The position numbers and the translations under genes were made by a program. The notes under the pieces are model-generated. The model was not told the origin of the DNA. It saw only the letters and a list, made by a program, of their open reading frames with translations, and did no database searches. A stretch of 64,000 nucleotides of DNA from Druceiella hillmani (taxonomy: Eukaryota > Arthropoda > Insecta > Lepidoptera > Hepialidae): contig JAYKKI010000095.1 in assembly GCA_039881145.1 (NCBI GenBank), forward strand, positions 9,166,501 to 9,230,500, given 5' to 3'. Positions 11,573 through 24,689 of the stretch are shown piece after piece. Numbering within the stretch: position 1 is the first letter of the stretch; each line of letters starts with the position of its first letter.

Positions 11573-13568
11573 TATTAAACTTTTGGCGTAAAAATAAATT
11601 TGTTAATTAGTAAAATAATATCGTAAATTAAAAAAATACGATTTTATATGAATATCCTCGTGGAAAAAACAGCAGTATATAATTAACTTTTAAATACTTG
11701 CACTGGAGTAATGAATATTATTTCACCCAATTTTAGAGAGTAATATGATAATAGATATCACCGGATTTGTTACAAGATTGGTCTGATGTTGAACCCAGCC
11801 AAGATACTAATTAATAGCCATTATAAGTGAACAACTGGTGGCCAATATAGCCGTCGACCTTTATGAATATTCTCGCTCGATAGTTGCAACAAAACAAATG
11901 TTGGCGCCTTTGAGTCATTTTATTTTATAACTTATACATGAATCAGAATATAGAATATCCGATTTTATTTTTATAAAAAAAATGATGCAGTCACTATGAT
12001 GGCGAGTGAAATGCAACAATGGCGCCAACAATTCGAACCAGCATATTTAAATTGTCATTTTATCTTACCCTACGACAAATATTTGATGGGTGTTATAATT
12101 AAAAAAAAGTTTATAATTGCAACAGGAAAGCAAAGCATATAAATATAAATGAAAACGTATTATTTGCAATTCAATGGTTGATATTTTTATTTTTATAGTT
12201 TTTTTTTAATGTGAACCATTAAATAAAAAAACAAACCTTTACATAGACACTGTAGAATGAGTGTAGTATACAAAAATAGTATGTACATTTGAAGCATATC
12301 TGATTAAAAAATTCCATTTTTTTGTTGAAATATCAAATTTGACAGTGGTTTTTCAGAAACCGTTGACAATTTTTATTAGGTGCCTTAACATTTTCTACTC
12401 AGTTTGATACAATAATAACCTCTAGATAATAACTATATTTATCGTTATTACCTAGAAGAATTTAAGGATAATTTCGGCTTTAAAAATTAATTTTAAGCAT
12501 AAAATAGCTCTTATTACTTTCTCTTTCCGTTTATATTTTCCTCCAACATAACAAAAACGTTTTGTATCTCACCATTTTAAAATTTTGTGTTAAATATTCA
12601 ATGGAAATTATGTTGTAAGAATGGTCTATGGGTTGCGTAACGTAACAGTGAATGTGAGTGGTGTGATGTCCGCACTGTAGAAGAAAATAACAGACTTGTG
12701 AAAAAATTGAACACATATTTTTAAAAGCTATGGTAGTAATTTAGAATTCTCTAAGGGATCCAACTGAACGGTAAAGTTTTATAAATTCAGATTATTTAAA
12801 TACTCCAAATGAGAAAGAGATAGAAACAAAAAAGAAAAAGCATCATCAAGCATCACGATTAAAGAAATGTTAAAAAACTAAGCTATGATAGGATCCTAAA
12901 AGGTAGTTAAATTTTTCTCAAAAGCAAATGGAAAAGTATTTTGTGGGTCAAATAAGGGAGCTTTCGAGTCTTGGCTTCATCGCCATATTTCTGAGATGAA
13001 AAATATGATAAATTTTATTGAGTTTCGTCGAAGACTCAACCGCCACATTAGAATCAGATATTGTTAAAGTTCTGTGTGAAACGATTACATTATAAATGTA
13101 GAGTAATTTAAACTTCGAATTAAAGCGTTGATTTTGGAAAAAATTAATTAACGTGATTTTAAGGCGTAAACTAAGCTAAATGTTAAAATTTATATAATGT
13201 GGTTTCAATTAATTTCGTAAATCTATAGAAAAACTAGAAAAATAGATGCTTATTTAATGTTTTATCCTGAAAAATTGCACAGATGCTTTAATAAAAAAAA
13301 GTTTAATTTGATCTGTTTATTTGTCAACCTTAATTCTTCCATGAGCATTTCTATGAAAAAAGGAAAAAAACGATTGGTAACTTTATCTAGATCGCTTTCG
13401 TAGGATTCAAAGCTAATAACTTTAAAAATACTAATTGATACGTGTACAACTTTTTTTTACACAAAGAATTCCAAATTACTAAAGTAAAAGAGCAATAAAC
13501 AGTTAGCAAGTTATTTTTAATAAATTTTATTTTTAGAAAGTATATGTATGTATATGTATAGAAAGGAC

Positions 13569-13727
<159 letters not shown>

Positions 13728-14695
13728 CAGACACACATGTATACATATCCTTTAATGATCACATAATCGAACATACTCTCAAAAAGAAACCTTATTAAAG
13801 AAATTTAAATAAATTTGCAAAATAAATATTAAAAGTTATATGAACCACAATAATATCCAAATATTCGAAAAAAAGTCATAAATATTATGTGAAAAAAGTA
13901 ATGCGTTGAATCGATCTGTTCCGACCAGGGAAAACATTACACAATAATACTAATTCTCTTTTTATCTTATAACTTTTTCGATGAATTTAGAAAGAAATTC
14001 TGAAAAAATTTGTGTATTTTTTATGAAATAAAATGATAAATTATTCAATATCGTATTACTCTCTAAAATTTGGTGAAATAATATTCATTACTCCAATCGT
14101 ATATTTTCATTTATACGTACTTATTCTCCATAATATATACAAAACAATGAAAAAATATTTACCTGATAAATGCAAGTATTCAAAAGTTAATTATAAACTG
14201 TTGTTTTTCCACGGTGCATTTTATGCGAGTTACGTTGAAGGAAAAAGAATTGTCCATATAAAATCTTATTTTTTTAATTTATGAAATTATTTTATATAGA
14301 TTGTAAATGAAATGTAAATAACTTTTTTCGTAATAAACATACACATACATACAATAACACTTACGAACAAATATTATTTAAAAAGAATCGCTTGGAAAAA
14401 TAACTCCCAATTGTAAACATTCGGTGTTGGTTTATGCAAGAAATAATCGCGTGCAGTTTATTTACATTCGCGTAGCTGTATGAAACACTTTGGTGACGAT
14501 ATAATCTACACACGATGATTCTTGTTAATAAATATTATTCGATTTGTTAAAATAACTTCTACCGCCTTGTAACGTAACGGTAACTTGTAACGGATGTGTA
14601 TACACCGTCTGTTTGTATAATTAATTAATCAGGCCCTGTTATTTAAAAACAGACGCCCAGCTGTATGAAATCATGGGCGATAATGATATAAAATA

Positions 14696-14705
14696 TACAA
14701 AATAA
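14696..14705. other. Empty target site for the left-arm hairpin insertion
   Basis: Single TACAAAATAA in the paralogous position, whereas the left arm has two copies flanking the 62-bp insert at 10,931-10,992. Confidence 0.85.
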
Positions 14706-15449
14706 ATCTTAAGAATAAATATTATTTAATAAAATAGCGCTTGTTAAATTAACTTCGAACGTCTTTGTAAATACATTTGTTTGTTCCATAGAACAAATAA
14801 AGGCGTTCTTTTTGTTTAGAAAACGAAATGTAATTCTCAACGTTCGATGTTTATTTGCACGGGACTTACAAACAAGATATAGAGAGCATATATCAAATTT
14901 TAGCTATTAAATTGTGAAAGCGACCACATATTAAAATTTTTCTCATTTCTATCAAGTTATGTCATTTTACGACTTTTAACATATGCTCGCCATTAAACTT
15001 TTTTTGAATCAATGTAAAAAACATTCCTTTTTAATTTTTTTATGACTGAAATACGTTTTTATGTTACCGTGAAAATATTGACAACGATGAATAATGTCAT
15101 CACATTTATTTGCAAAGCAAATGAAATAATTTAATTATTGCAAAAACATTATGAGCAGCTTCAAACGCTTGAAATATCTTCCAATTTTTGGTTAAAAACT
15201 ATTTTTATTACTCTATCTCAAAATAAATAATATATAAATTATAATTATTACGGAAATTAATAACGTCCGCTTTTCTTGGCGTCGTTGAATATATGTAATT
15301 TAAACGAATATAAATGGAGTGGATTGTTAATGTTTTACAAAACAAATGAAATAAGCGTAATTGTAAATAAATTCAGAATATTGTCGTATATAATACAATA
15401 TATATTGCAAAATATTAGATTGTATATTCATATCTAATACAATACAGAT

Positions 15450-15454
<5 letters not shown>

Positions 15455-15498
<44 letters not shown>
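15455..15498. repeat. (TA)n microsatellite
   Basis: About 44 bp of TA repeats present only in the right arm. It lies immediately upstream of the gustatory-receptor pseudogene. Confidence 0.95.
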
Positions 15499-15500
<2 letters not shown>

Positions 15501-15570
15501 CAAAAAAAGCGCTTTCATTTCCATTTGCAAATGGAAATGGGATATTCTATAATCGATTGTACACGACAAA

Positions 15571-16584
15571 ATGGAAAAGAAAGAAAATGTTATTGAAAAT
15601 TCTATTGGGGCCATACACATCGCCCAATTAATGTTAGGAATTAATAGAACTTCTAATAGAAATGACTGAAAACTATTCAAAGCTAAACTTAAATGATCTA
15701 TAGCTTGGTGCTTCTTTTTTTCATATTTTCTGTCTATTTCTTAAATACGTCAAGACTTGTATCGTTAATGTATTCTAATATAACGATGTGTGCTAATTGT
15801 TTCCTAAGTTTTATAGTTATGTATTTTCTGGTCACATTCGACATCACATGGCTTAAGAATTAATTCTTTGAGTGAATTAATACTTTCGATGGTCTTTCAG
15901 CCTGTTACAGCGAGTATTTCCAAACTAGGTGCATTAATAAAATTAAATTAAAGACCAGGATCGGGACCTTTTCTGTGATGTTCGTTGTAACTTTAATAAG
16001 CTTATTATGTCATACATTACCATTGGATATTGATTTTATAGTTTTACTCGTTCATTTCTCTACAATGGCAAGTAGCCTTGAAATGGTGTTGATGTGTTTA
16101 CTGAGGACGATTCTCACTGACATGTTAAAAATAATTAATGTCTATTTAAAACGCGCCAGAGAGCAATTATTGCTGAATGTTGTAACCAATGTCGACAAAC
16201 TACTCGATAACTCATTTAACAGACATATTTATTTTGATCAAAACGTATGTCTGTCCTACCAAGTACTATTATAATTTTTTTTCAAATTTGTGCACCAAAT
16301 TAAATGAAATGTTTAATTTCCAGGTAACACTTCGTATTTTAATTTTTTTCGAATATTCTTGTTTACTTATATAAACTTTAAGTATTATTATTAAATATTT
16401 TAGATGATACATTACATGATCACTATCTTCTTCTTTTCGATATTTAGTATTCAGAATGCAATAACTTTATACAGGCATGTAGGGAGTATGTGCTATATAC
16501 ACATCTGTGCCATTATTAAATCGTAACAGATGTATTTTTGTAACATTGAGGATATTTTTGAATCAAGTAAAATATGTCAATTAG
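15571..16584 (+). pseudogene. Gustatory receptor (7tm_7) pseudogene, right-arm copy
   Basis: Mirror copy of 9,005-10,010. Start ATG at 15,571 ('MEKKENVIENSIGAIHIA'). In-frame stops follow within the first 45 codons and a frame change lies before the 'MYFLVTFDITWLKN' segment. A 99-codon open block covers 15,975-16,274 ('HFSTMASSLEMVLMCLL'). The Leu-Asn-x-x-Phe motif and CAG|GTAACA donor are near 16,324, and the terminal exon starts near 16,404 after TTTTAG. A 4-base insertion in the last exon, relative to the left-arm copy, shifts the frame again. Both copies share the early stops, so the gene was probably already dead before the arms formed. Confidence 0.8.
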
Positions 16585-18109
16585 GCTTTTGTGAAACCAA
16601 AATTAATTTTTATACTTGTAGTCTGCCTCTTTGTTCGAGTATAACACAAAAATTATTTGAACCATTTGAATGACAATTTCCCTGGAATAATTATATAGTA
16701 TTCAAATTAAAATGTGTGCTACCTGATGTCATTTTTGAAAATTTTAATATAGACGTTTTGTTTGTCTGTTTTTTCTTCGTCTTTTCTTTCGAGCATTATA
16801 AAAACACTACTAAACATTTGAATTTAAGTTGGGCTGAGATAATACTTGAGATAGATATTAGTACAAGATTTTGACCAAATATGTATTGAGGAACTTAAAA
16901 TTTAGTTATTATCACTCAAGCAGTAAAGCTAAGACATAAATTATTTCTATTCCAACCAAGGCCACTTTTGAAATGAAAACATTATTATTTAAGAAAAACT
17001 GCATGGCAAAAGTAAAAAATCACATGTGAATAAATGAAGCTACAGGCAATAAATTATTGCGGGTTGTATGCACAGCAATATTGTGTAACTAAATTTCTAT
17101 GATTAAATAAGATTCTATGATTTAAAGTAATGTTAGTACGTTCGAAAATTAACGCAAAAGAAATTGTGGGCAAGCGCTTGTTTTCAATTCATTCTTATTA
17201 CTATTTCATTACTGTCAAGCTTTAAAATTTTTATTTATTTAGATGATACAGTTTCGTTAGTGTCATGTATATTTCAAATGTTCTTTGATATGAAAAAAGT
17301 TAGTTTAAAATTTCATAATCCACGGTGACCAAAAAAGCAGTTTTTAAATTTGAAAATATTATTCTATATATAGATTATTTTTGCCACAGTAGTAATCTAT
17401 TTGTATGGTTTATGGTTTATTAATAGCTTATATGTAACGGATGACATCTAAAAGTGAAATTGTATGATAATTGTTCAACAAAGAATGGATAGAGTTGAAC
17501 GAATTACGTAGGACGGGAGAAATAGATAGTGGATGTGGTAAAAGGGGAATAACGAAAGAAACAGAGAGATAAATGGCTATGTACACTGACAATGGCACAT
17601 GCAGAGAAAATGAAAACCAGCAAGTACTTTCACTTGTAACGTACGTGGCGACCACGTAACCTTCGTTTATCTCTCAGCCTATTTATACCTTTGCACCTAT
17701 CTAAGCAAAATTCTTCTTTTTCTTAATCAACATTGTTTTTCCACTTTATTAACAGATATTTATGATGTATGTATGTGAAAATCTTTCAGTTCTTTTTAAG
17801 TTTATTCATTACCTCTTATTTGTTTATCCACGTTTTTCTCTCCCGTTTCTTCTGAGTAGAATCCTTTTGTCAGTGTCTACCTATTCTTTTTCTGATATTG
17901 TGTTTAATATTATCTGACTAGTTTATCTCCGCAGGTTAAACCATTTTAACATTTGTCATATTTTTTCCGAAATAGCATTCTTATTGAATGTCTGCATTTA
18001 TAATGTCATCACGTTTTTCCACACATATTTTACGAAACTCATTTTGTTTATTTATAATAACAATATCTGGGGAGGCAAGTAAATAATAAGCATTTTTTAA
18101 GAAAATGTT

Positions 18110-19066
18110 ATAATTACACCTCAGTTTATTTTAGTTAATAATAGACATTTGCAACATTATTGTCCATCCTTATTTATTTGGAAAATATTTTAAATCATCA
18201 AAATAGACAATTGCATGTTTTGAATTGAAAATTTCGTCAATAAATTATCGAAGACAATTCTCGTCATGAAAGTTATTTTCGGCCAAAGTGTAATGGTATA
18301 ATGACCGATACAAATAAATAAAAGTCGGACGGAGCCAAGTGCGGTGAGTAAGGGGAAAGTAGGATCATTTTCAAACTCAACTGCAACAATTTTAACCGAG
18401 TAATACTTGCAATGTGCAGGCAGACATCATCATGCGTCTGAAAATTTTGTCACGGCGTGAACATTTCCGACGGAGTTGAAGTCTCAAATTTTGAAGCCGA
18501 CTATAATATTATGGTAATAGTTGTAGCACTATGAGGTATTTTTCAACATAAGACTCTATTAATACCCCATATGTCAACTAACATAATATTTTTGTGATGG
18601 AATTAATTGGTAAACATTGGTTCGTTAAATTCTTTAGACACAACCATTGATATTTACGGTAGAACACACTTATACCTAATTCCTGTAATCTGTTAAATGC
18701 ATACCGAAAGCACAAATATTATACGCACACATCTTAAGGAAAGTGAAGCTGATCCTAGCTCAACTATTCAAACACAATATTTATAGATTTTGCTTTATTC
18801 TTGTTAATATTTCTCCACTGTACCTTGATAGCATTCGATTCAAGTAAACAAACCCCGCGTTGAAACTCGAGTCTCTTTCAATAAGTGATTTTAAATTGTC
18901 GATATTAACCTGGTTGAATTCTCAATGTGTAATCGCTACTATAGCTGAAATTATCGTATTGTCCACTGGAATTTTCATATACACTGCGTTTGGTTCCTGA
19001 CGCAGAACAACCGTACTGAAAATCGTAAAATAAATAGTGAAGCACATGGATTTTGAGGTCATGCAT
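18110..19066 (-). pseudogene. Dead mariner transposase, right-arm copy
   Basis: Minus-strand partner of 6,491-7,440. It starts 'MHDLKIHVLHYLFYDFQYG' at 19,066 and keeps a 54-codon open N-terminus containing the helix-turn-helix region. The catalytic block reads 'THDDVCLHIAS' and 'HLAPSDFYLF' with the same 34-residue spacing. The conserved Asn after the second Asp is changed to Asp. Multiple stops are present. Confidence 0.88.
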
Positions 19067-19470
19067 ATTTTTTGAAACTCCATATGTGATTAAAGAAGGC
19101 ACCCTGCTCTTTATATACTTTGACCATCCCGAATATTTTTGAAGTTTTTTAAGAAGTCTACTCTTTTTTGAAAACGCTCTTAATTAATTTATTAGCCAGC
19201 CTAAAAAAAATCTACGAGGAACTTGAGAAATTGGAAATAAAATCGTGTTTTAACTACAGTTAAGTTTATTTGACCCAAATCAAAGAGAAAATTGTGTAGA
19301 CGTATCTTATGTTCCTTAAGAATAAGCGAATCTGCCACGTTCACAATATCTGAAAAATAATTTTCGGTCAGTCGGAATTTATTGTTTTTCTTTAAACGTC
19401 ATAATGAGGAGCATGTCTTCCCGATTATAATTTCCAGTTAATGAATTTCATTGCTTCCCTCAAATTGCAG

Positions 19471-20400
19471 ATATATTATCAAGGCTGGATGATTAGTTTT
19501 GTACAATGGATTACAATTTATCTGATTATTTTGGCAATGATTTGGGTATTTTGCGAGAATTTGGTTCAGGAATTTCGTGAATTAGAAACAAACATAATTA
19601 ATTTAGTGTCTATTTATTAATAACTTAAGCATTGTTTTTTATCCGTGAGCTTACCAATAAGAGTCTGCAGAGATATAGTAAACGTTCTATTATGAAGAGT
19701 TAACTCGGTGATATTTCCCAATTAAATGAAACTACTGTAGTATTATTTCTACTTACTTTAAGTTCTTCGCCACGACCTAAGTTTCATCGTATTACAACAT
19801 CTTCCGGTGGGCTATTAGCAAAGATAATAGCCCACCTGAAAATGTTGTAATACAACAAAACCTAGGTCGTGGTAAAGAACTTAAAGAAAGTAGATATAAT
19901 ACTACATCACGTAGTTTCATTTAATTGTAAATAATGAATTTCTACAAAATTAACGCCAAATATATTCAATCGTTGATATTTCATAAGTTACACAAGTTAA
20001 GGCAAGATTATATTAGACAATTATGTAAGACAATAAATTAGATTAAACAATAAATTTTAGACATTATATTGTCAGCGCGGCGAATGAACTACCAGAATTC
20101 TACTACGTCCTTACATTGCCTTTACGTGTCTTTATTTTAATTAATTTTGTACATAAAATTCATTCATCACATGAATAAACGTTGTCTCAATTTCAAGGTT
20201 CAGATCTGAACAATGTAATGGACACGCTTCAAGAAATTGTACAAAGGGGCGACAAGGGCACCTTCACCGTGTGCTGTCTTTTTGATTTAAGGATATCAGC
20301 TACCGAAATTTGTCAACTTTATCATATATTATGTAATCATTGTCTCTCAGTTATATGGATTGCAGGACTGAATACGTTTACAAATGGATTTAAATTCTAA
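19471..20400 (+). pseudogene. Unrecognised two-exon gene fragment, copy 2
   Basis: Plus strand. Exon a begins at 19,471 after 'AAATTGCAG' and encodes 'IYYQGWMISFVQW' followed by a hydrophobic helix and 'ENLVQEFRELETNI'. Exon b begins at 20,198 after 'TTTCAAG' and is open to a TAA at 20,398-20,400. It encodes 'SDLNNVMDTLQEIVQRGDKG' and, 67 residues in all, ends 'AGLNTFTNGFKF'. A hairpin element (19,718-19,973) sits in the intron. The donor of exon a is lost. Exon b in this copy is longer than in the 48.1 kb copy by an internal segment. The family is not recognised. Confidence 0.6.
19709..19982 (+). mobile_element. Hairpin element, full copy with 9-bp TSD (right arm only)
   Basis: TGATATTTC at 19,709-19,717 and 19,974-19,982 flanks a 256-bp insert. 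The insert has a foldback (arms of about 105 bp, centre near 19,822) followed by the family's one-sided tail containing 'TTAACGCCAAATATATTCAA'. The left arm carries one uninterrupted copy of the target near 5,801-5,809. Stem arms differ at several positions (for example CCTAAG against CCTAGG), suggesting an older copy than those at 27 and 53 kb. Confidence 0.88.
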
Positions 20401-21120
20401 GGTTTCATTGATAGATTTGCTAGTAGCGAATATTATTTTAATCTGTGCTCAAAGTATGTATGAAATATATATTTTTATGACTATAAGCTGTAAGACTATA
20501 ACGTGAATTTGTAATCATTTGTAATTGAATATCAATATATATTCTAATCTATAGATGTGAATTTATTGTTAGTCTTTGATATGTAAATGTGTGCGATTAA
20601 ATAGGCATTGAGTGAATATCGCTGGCTATGCTCTGATTAATTTGCTATTCGCGCTATTGCACTTCATATGTTAGTTTTCATCAGGAAAACTTTTAAAAGT
20701 GAGAATTTTTAAAAATGTTTCCAATTTATAATCGACAGCAGTGGCAAAAATATGAGACCAGGTTCAACAGTTGAATTTGTTTGTTAAATTTAGTTTACGA
20801 ATTGTATTTTATTCAATATTGCTGCATTACGTTGCTGTAAACATTTCAATATTATTGTTTCACGCAAGAAAAATACACATACTTAAAACACATTTTATTT
20901 GGTACTCATACCCCCATAAAACATGTACTTTTGATCGATCTACAATACTGGTAGTAGTCATACTGAGAGGTATTACAGCACAAGTAAAGGCAGATATAAA
21001 AAAATAAATGATTTCTGATTCTAAGTGGAGTTATGCATTTCTATCAGAGATCAGCCTGTTAAAGATATAATAGTATATATTTGTGTAGTAATAATTATTA
21101 TTTTGTAAATATTATAATTT

Positions 21121-21200
21121 AATAGAAATGTTACGTACCATTAAATGTTTATAAATACTTAAATATGTAAAGAACTCCCGTAGTGCGAATTCTACTCATA
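21121..21200 (-). repeat. Dispersed 'ACTACGGGAGT' repeat, copy C
   Basis: Mirror of copy B (4,595-4,680), carried within the inverted-repeat arm. Confidence 0.7.
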
Positions 21201-21417
21201 TTTGGCGGGTTTTAATTTAATTGCATTGTTTAATAAAATTTGGTTTAAATAGAAAGGGAAATTATTGATGCATTTTTTAAACAAATCCCGGCAGAATAAC
21301 CTTCACCCGTTCTAATTGCCACAAGCTAAACTTTTACAATAAATTTGTCGATTCCTTTTAAATACATCGATTATGCTTTTCCCGCTGTTTTTATTTATTT
21401 ATTTATACTTTAACATA

Positions 21418-21444
21418 CATATAATATATATATATATATATATT
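21418..21444. repeat. Short (TA)n tract
   Basis: About 25 bp of TA, with a small ATAATATATA interruption. Confidence 0.9.
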
Positions 21445-21669
21445 TGGCGGACTTATTGTTATAAGAGCAATCTCATCCAGTCCAACACATTGATTAAATA
21501 TAAACATTTCGTGATGTAGACATTACAAATGACAAAAATATCATAACATATAAATAAGGAAAACTGAGCTATATATGAATATACAAAACAAAAAAATGGT
21601 TAATTATAAATTTTCACACGGTTGAGGATAAGGGAAATGGGGAAAATATGTAATTAGGATAGGTAGGAC

Positions 21670-22460
21670 AGAGAGATTATGAGAAGGACTTTTTCGACGA
21701 TCTTTGAATACATTTAAGGAGGGCGAGTTCCTGGTATCCGGATCTGATAGATTCCAAAGTCTTGAACAGCGAAAGACTTTTCATAAAATTGTTAAGTGTT
21801 GTGTTTTGTAAGGTTGTACATTTGGGAAAAAAGAGACTGAGCTGATTTTCAGAGTGTAGCTCTATACCATGTGTAGAGAAGTAACAACATAAAATAAGTT
21901 GAATAAGTAGCATTATTCAAAATATTATGGAGAAGTGTAAGAATGTGGAGATTGCACCAATTATCGACTGCCGTCCATTAAGTTGCACTCAGAATCGAGA
22001 TACATGATCATATCTTTTGCAACCAAAAACAAAGCGGATGCACAAATTTTGTAGGCGTTCTAATAATAAGGCGATACTCAGCAAGGTCTGGATAGCATAC
22101 ATCTCCGTAGTCAAGCAGTGGCAAGAAGAGTGTTTGACAAAAGTAAGCTTTGGTTTGAGCGTCTAGAAAATTTTGAAGATGCTTAAGGGAGTGCATTCTG
22201 CTGAAGATACCATGACTAACATCATTTACTTGATGCTGTCAGCTAAGATTTTGATCGATCAGAAAACCCAAGTCTTTAACAGTTAACGTAAATTTAATTG
22301 GTGTGTTATATAATGTTAGATACGAAAGATCTGATAGCCAAATTATTACATGTGAAAGAAAGTCAAGTAACTTATGTAATTAAGAAAGATATAAATCGAC
22401 AAAGTGCTAAGTATTAATCTCCGACAAGAAAGACTGGCTCATCATTTTTGAGAGAATGTG
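21670..22460 (-). pseudogene. LINE reverse transcriptase remnant, right-arm copy
   Basis: Minus-strand partner of 3,380-4,178. It contains 'MHSLKHLQNFLDAQTKAYF', 'LPLLDYGDVCYPDLAEYRL' (62-codon block, 22,196-22,008) and a terminal block (21,913-21,677) ending the usual hydrophobic C-terminus. It is broken by stops and frameshifts and lacks the catalytic region. Confidence 0.82.
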
Positions 22461-23460
22461 GAAAATAAACAAAAACCGTGCAAAATAAAGCAATTTTAAA
22501 TAAAGACAAGGACGAGTGGCAAATGTAATCTTTAATTACGTTGTTCTTTGAAATACTTCATTAATCAAAAATTTCATGACAGTTTTATAACTTGGCAGTA
22601 TATTAGCATTGTTGATAGGGGTTATGATAGTTTAAGTCAAGAAATATATCTTTCATTACGTTCATATTTGTTCATCATCAACTGTTTCCAAAAGTAGTCC
22701 CCATAGCTTTTTTGCAAACGAAAAAACTAGCATCAGCGTATTCATGTAAAATGTTATCTATACTTATAATAAATCTGTAGAGAGGTCAATTCTGTACATG
22801 AAATATATTTCCAAAATAACTATCAGGGGGTGATTAGAGATCGATACTGATACCAAAAATGCAATCAGTAAATTTTTTGTCTGTCTGTCTGTCTGTATAA
22901 CCGTTATAGAAACAAAAACTACTCGACGGATTTTAACGAAACTTAATACAATTATTTTTCATACTCCTGAGCTGGTTATAGTATACTTTTCATCACGCTA
23001 TAATCAATAGGAGCAGAGCAGTGAAGGGAAATTTTGGGAAAACGGGAGAAGTTACTCCATTTTTTAAGCTTCCGTCGCGTGTGCAACCTTAATGGTTAAA
23101 GCTACACAGAAATCATATATGACGGAAATATTCTCCTTAAAATTATATAAAAAATATCCCACGACAGCATATGTCTATCTTTTATGGTTGACTCACAATA
23201 ACACGTGTAACTCTCGATAGCTTAGCAGTTCGAAGCTTTCTGATTATATTTGTCTAATCTTACGTTTATAACACTCTCAGTCATCCTTAATTAAAAAAGT
23301 TAACAGTATTAACTATTCCATAAAAAAGAATCATAGAAATCGATATAGAAACACCAAAGTTATACATGAAATACGCTAATAATAAGCTATCGCGCGTGAA
23401 TACTGAATCATGCTATAAGGATTATTTTTGCGTTTGAGAATCGGTCGCCGCGGCCGAAGG

Positions 23461-23526
23461 TATAAAAAGGCGGGGCGTCCGAGCGCGAGCTTCATACAAT
23501 TTTTGCCTGTTGATGCGAATAGACGT
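23461..23526 (+). promoter_or_regulatory. Composite core promoter: TATA, initiator, DPE
   Basis: TATAAAAA at 23,461-23,468. An initiator-like TCATAC has its A at 23,494, 33 nt downstream. AGACGT at 23,521-23,526, exactly +28 to +33 from that A, matches the RGWYGT downstream promoter element. It sits in a GC-rich island (about 23,446-23,490) in otherwise AT-rich DNA. The start point is inferred. Confidence 0.6.
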
Positions 23527-23909
23527 TCAGAGCGTTCGACTTTATTGACAGACAATACTTAATTGATATTAACAAACCGTGCTCATCAGCGCGACTTTTA
23601 GTCTTTGATAATTTATTTTTAGATTCCTTTTGTTGTTATTTTATAAAATAGGTATTAGTTATTTTGATAGTGTTTAAATATTCGTTCAAATTACAAATTA
23701 TTAATAGTTTACATTTTATTTCTTTTTAGGTGAAGTAGTAGTAGTTACGTATAGATTTTTAGATACCGATAGGTGTTTTGGCAAATTTACGTTCGCTTTT
23801 TTGATATTAGTTTTATTTTCATTTACGTTTTAGCTTTATTTTCATTTGCCTGCATCAATGACACATAAAAAAATTATCTTTATCTCGAAATTCGAGAGAA
23901 GCTAAGAGA

Positions 23910-24326
23910 ATGAGAAATAGGCGTTCTCAAGAATCGGCAGAGGAAAGAGCACATCGGTTAAACTCTATGAGAGTTAGTGCCTCAACTTCTCGAGCCAATG
24001 AAAGCTCTCCCGATAGAGAGATGCGATTAGCAACTGACAGAGCGAGACGAGCTACATCACGGGCGTCTCAAAGCTCTTCTCAACGAGAGCTAAGGCTTAC
24101 CATTGACCGAGAACAACATGTGTTATCCCTAGAAGCTGAAACTGCTTCACAACGAGAATTGCGGCTCACAGCTGACCGCGAACGGCATACATTATCTCGC
24201 GAGTCCAAAACCTACACTGAGAGGGAATTACGTCTCACAGTATCTACTCTAAATTTAAATAAAATAAAATTAAAAGACATTGATACGTCTAATGAATCCA
24301 CCACTACTTTAAGTTCATTCGACTAG
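23910..24326 (+). CDS. Arg/Glu-rich repeat protein, N-terminal part of a Helitron-like ORF
   Basis: 138 codons from ATG at 23,910; the frame is open upstream to about 23,860, so a non-initiating or spliced start is possible. The protein is made of about five imperfect 22-23 residue units of the type 'SQRELRLTADRERHTLSRES'. It is highly charged, probably helical, and has no catalytic motif. Such 'RANES..REMRL' repeats typically precede the Rep/helicase part in Helitron proteins of insects (family knowledge, not searched). The last units run into 'TVSTLNLNKIKLKD' and a stop, so the enzymatic part has been lost. Expression is possible given the promoter 410 bp upstream. It is unlikely to be a host gene. 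Confidence 0.55.
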   Translation: MRNRRSQESAEERAHRLNSMRVSASTSRANESSPDREMRLATDRARRATSRASQSSSQRELRLTIDREQHVLSLEAETASQRELRLTADRERHTLSRESKTYTERELRLTVSTLNLNKIKLKDIDTSNESTTTLSSFD

Positions 24327-24689
24327 CAATTGAGCAATTGTGTACTCGGTAATCGATCAAAAGAATCGTATAAATTTCATATAGTCAACAAAATTAATTT
24401 AGATTACGATGGCATTAGAGGTAATGATATATGGCGGACTCAGAATGCATCATAAATTATAATATAATTACAATGAAAATATTTAATTCTAATATTCAAT
24501 TGTAATTCACCGAACGTGTATACATTATTTCCCCTGCAGTAAAATGATAATCGAATGTTCAGTGTTCAACCTGAAGTCAAACAAGACATAATACTCGATC
24601 AGCATATTTCCGTAAAAAATAAAATTATATTTTCTTCATTTAGAGATACACCTAATTTTTTTTAAGAAAATCACAATATTTATATAGCC

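Larger units (their letters stand above)
14326..22756 (-). repeat. Right arm of giant inverted repeat
   Basis: Reverse-complement partner of 3,076-11,410. The inner edge is near 14,326, where similarity to 11,340-11,410 fades. The outer edge is near 22,756, exactly where a Helitron-like 5' terminus begins. It differs from the left arm by a hairpin insertion at 19,718, a (TA)n tract at 15,455 and an unrelated block at about 15.33-15.54 kb. Confidence 0.93.
22757..24326 (+). mobile_element. Helitron/Helentron-like 5' fragment
   Basis: Starts TCTATACTTATAATAAATC immediately after the outer edge of the right arm, with an A before it and the 'TC' start expected of Helitrons. It runs through 'GGGGGTGATTAG', a TCTG(n) stretch at about 22,880-22,897 and an 'ACTACTCGACGGATTTTAAC' block. 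These motifs resemble 5' leaders of insect Helitron families as I know them (recall, not a search). The promoter at 23,461 and the repeat ORF at 23,910 follow. No Rep or helicase domain remains, so this is a truncated fragment. Its right end is near 24,326. Confidence 0.6.

Noticed and set aside
11899..12031. Inverted 10-mers TGTTGGCGCC/GGCGCCAACA as ends of a small element
   Set aside because: Similarity stops at 10-11 bp and no flanking duplication is visible.
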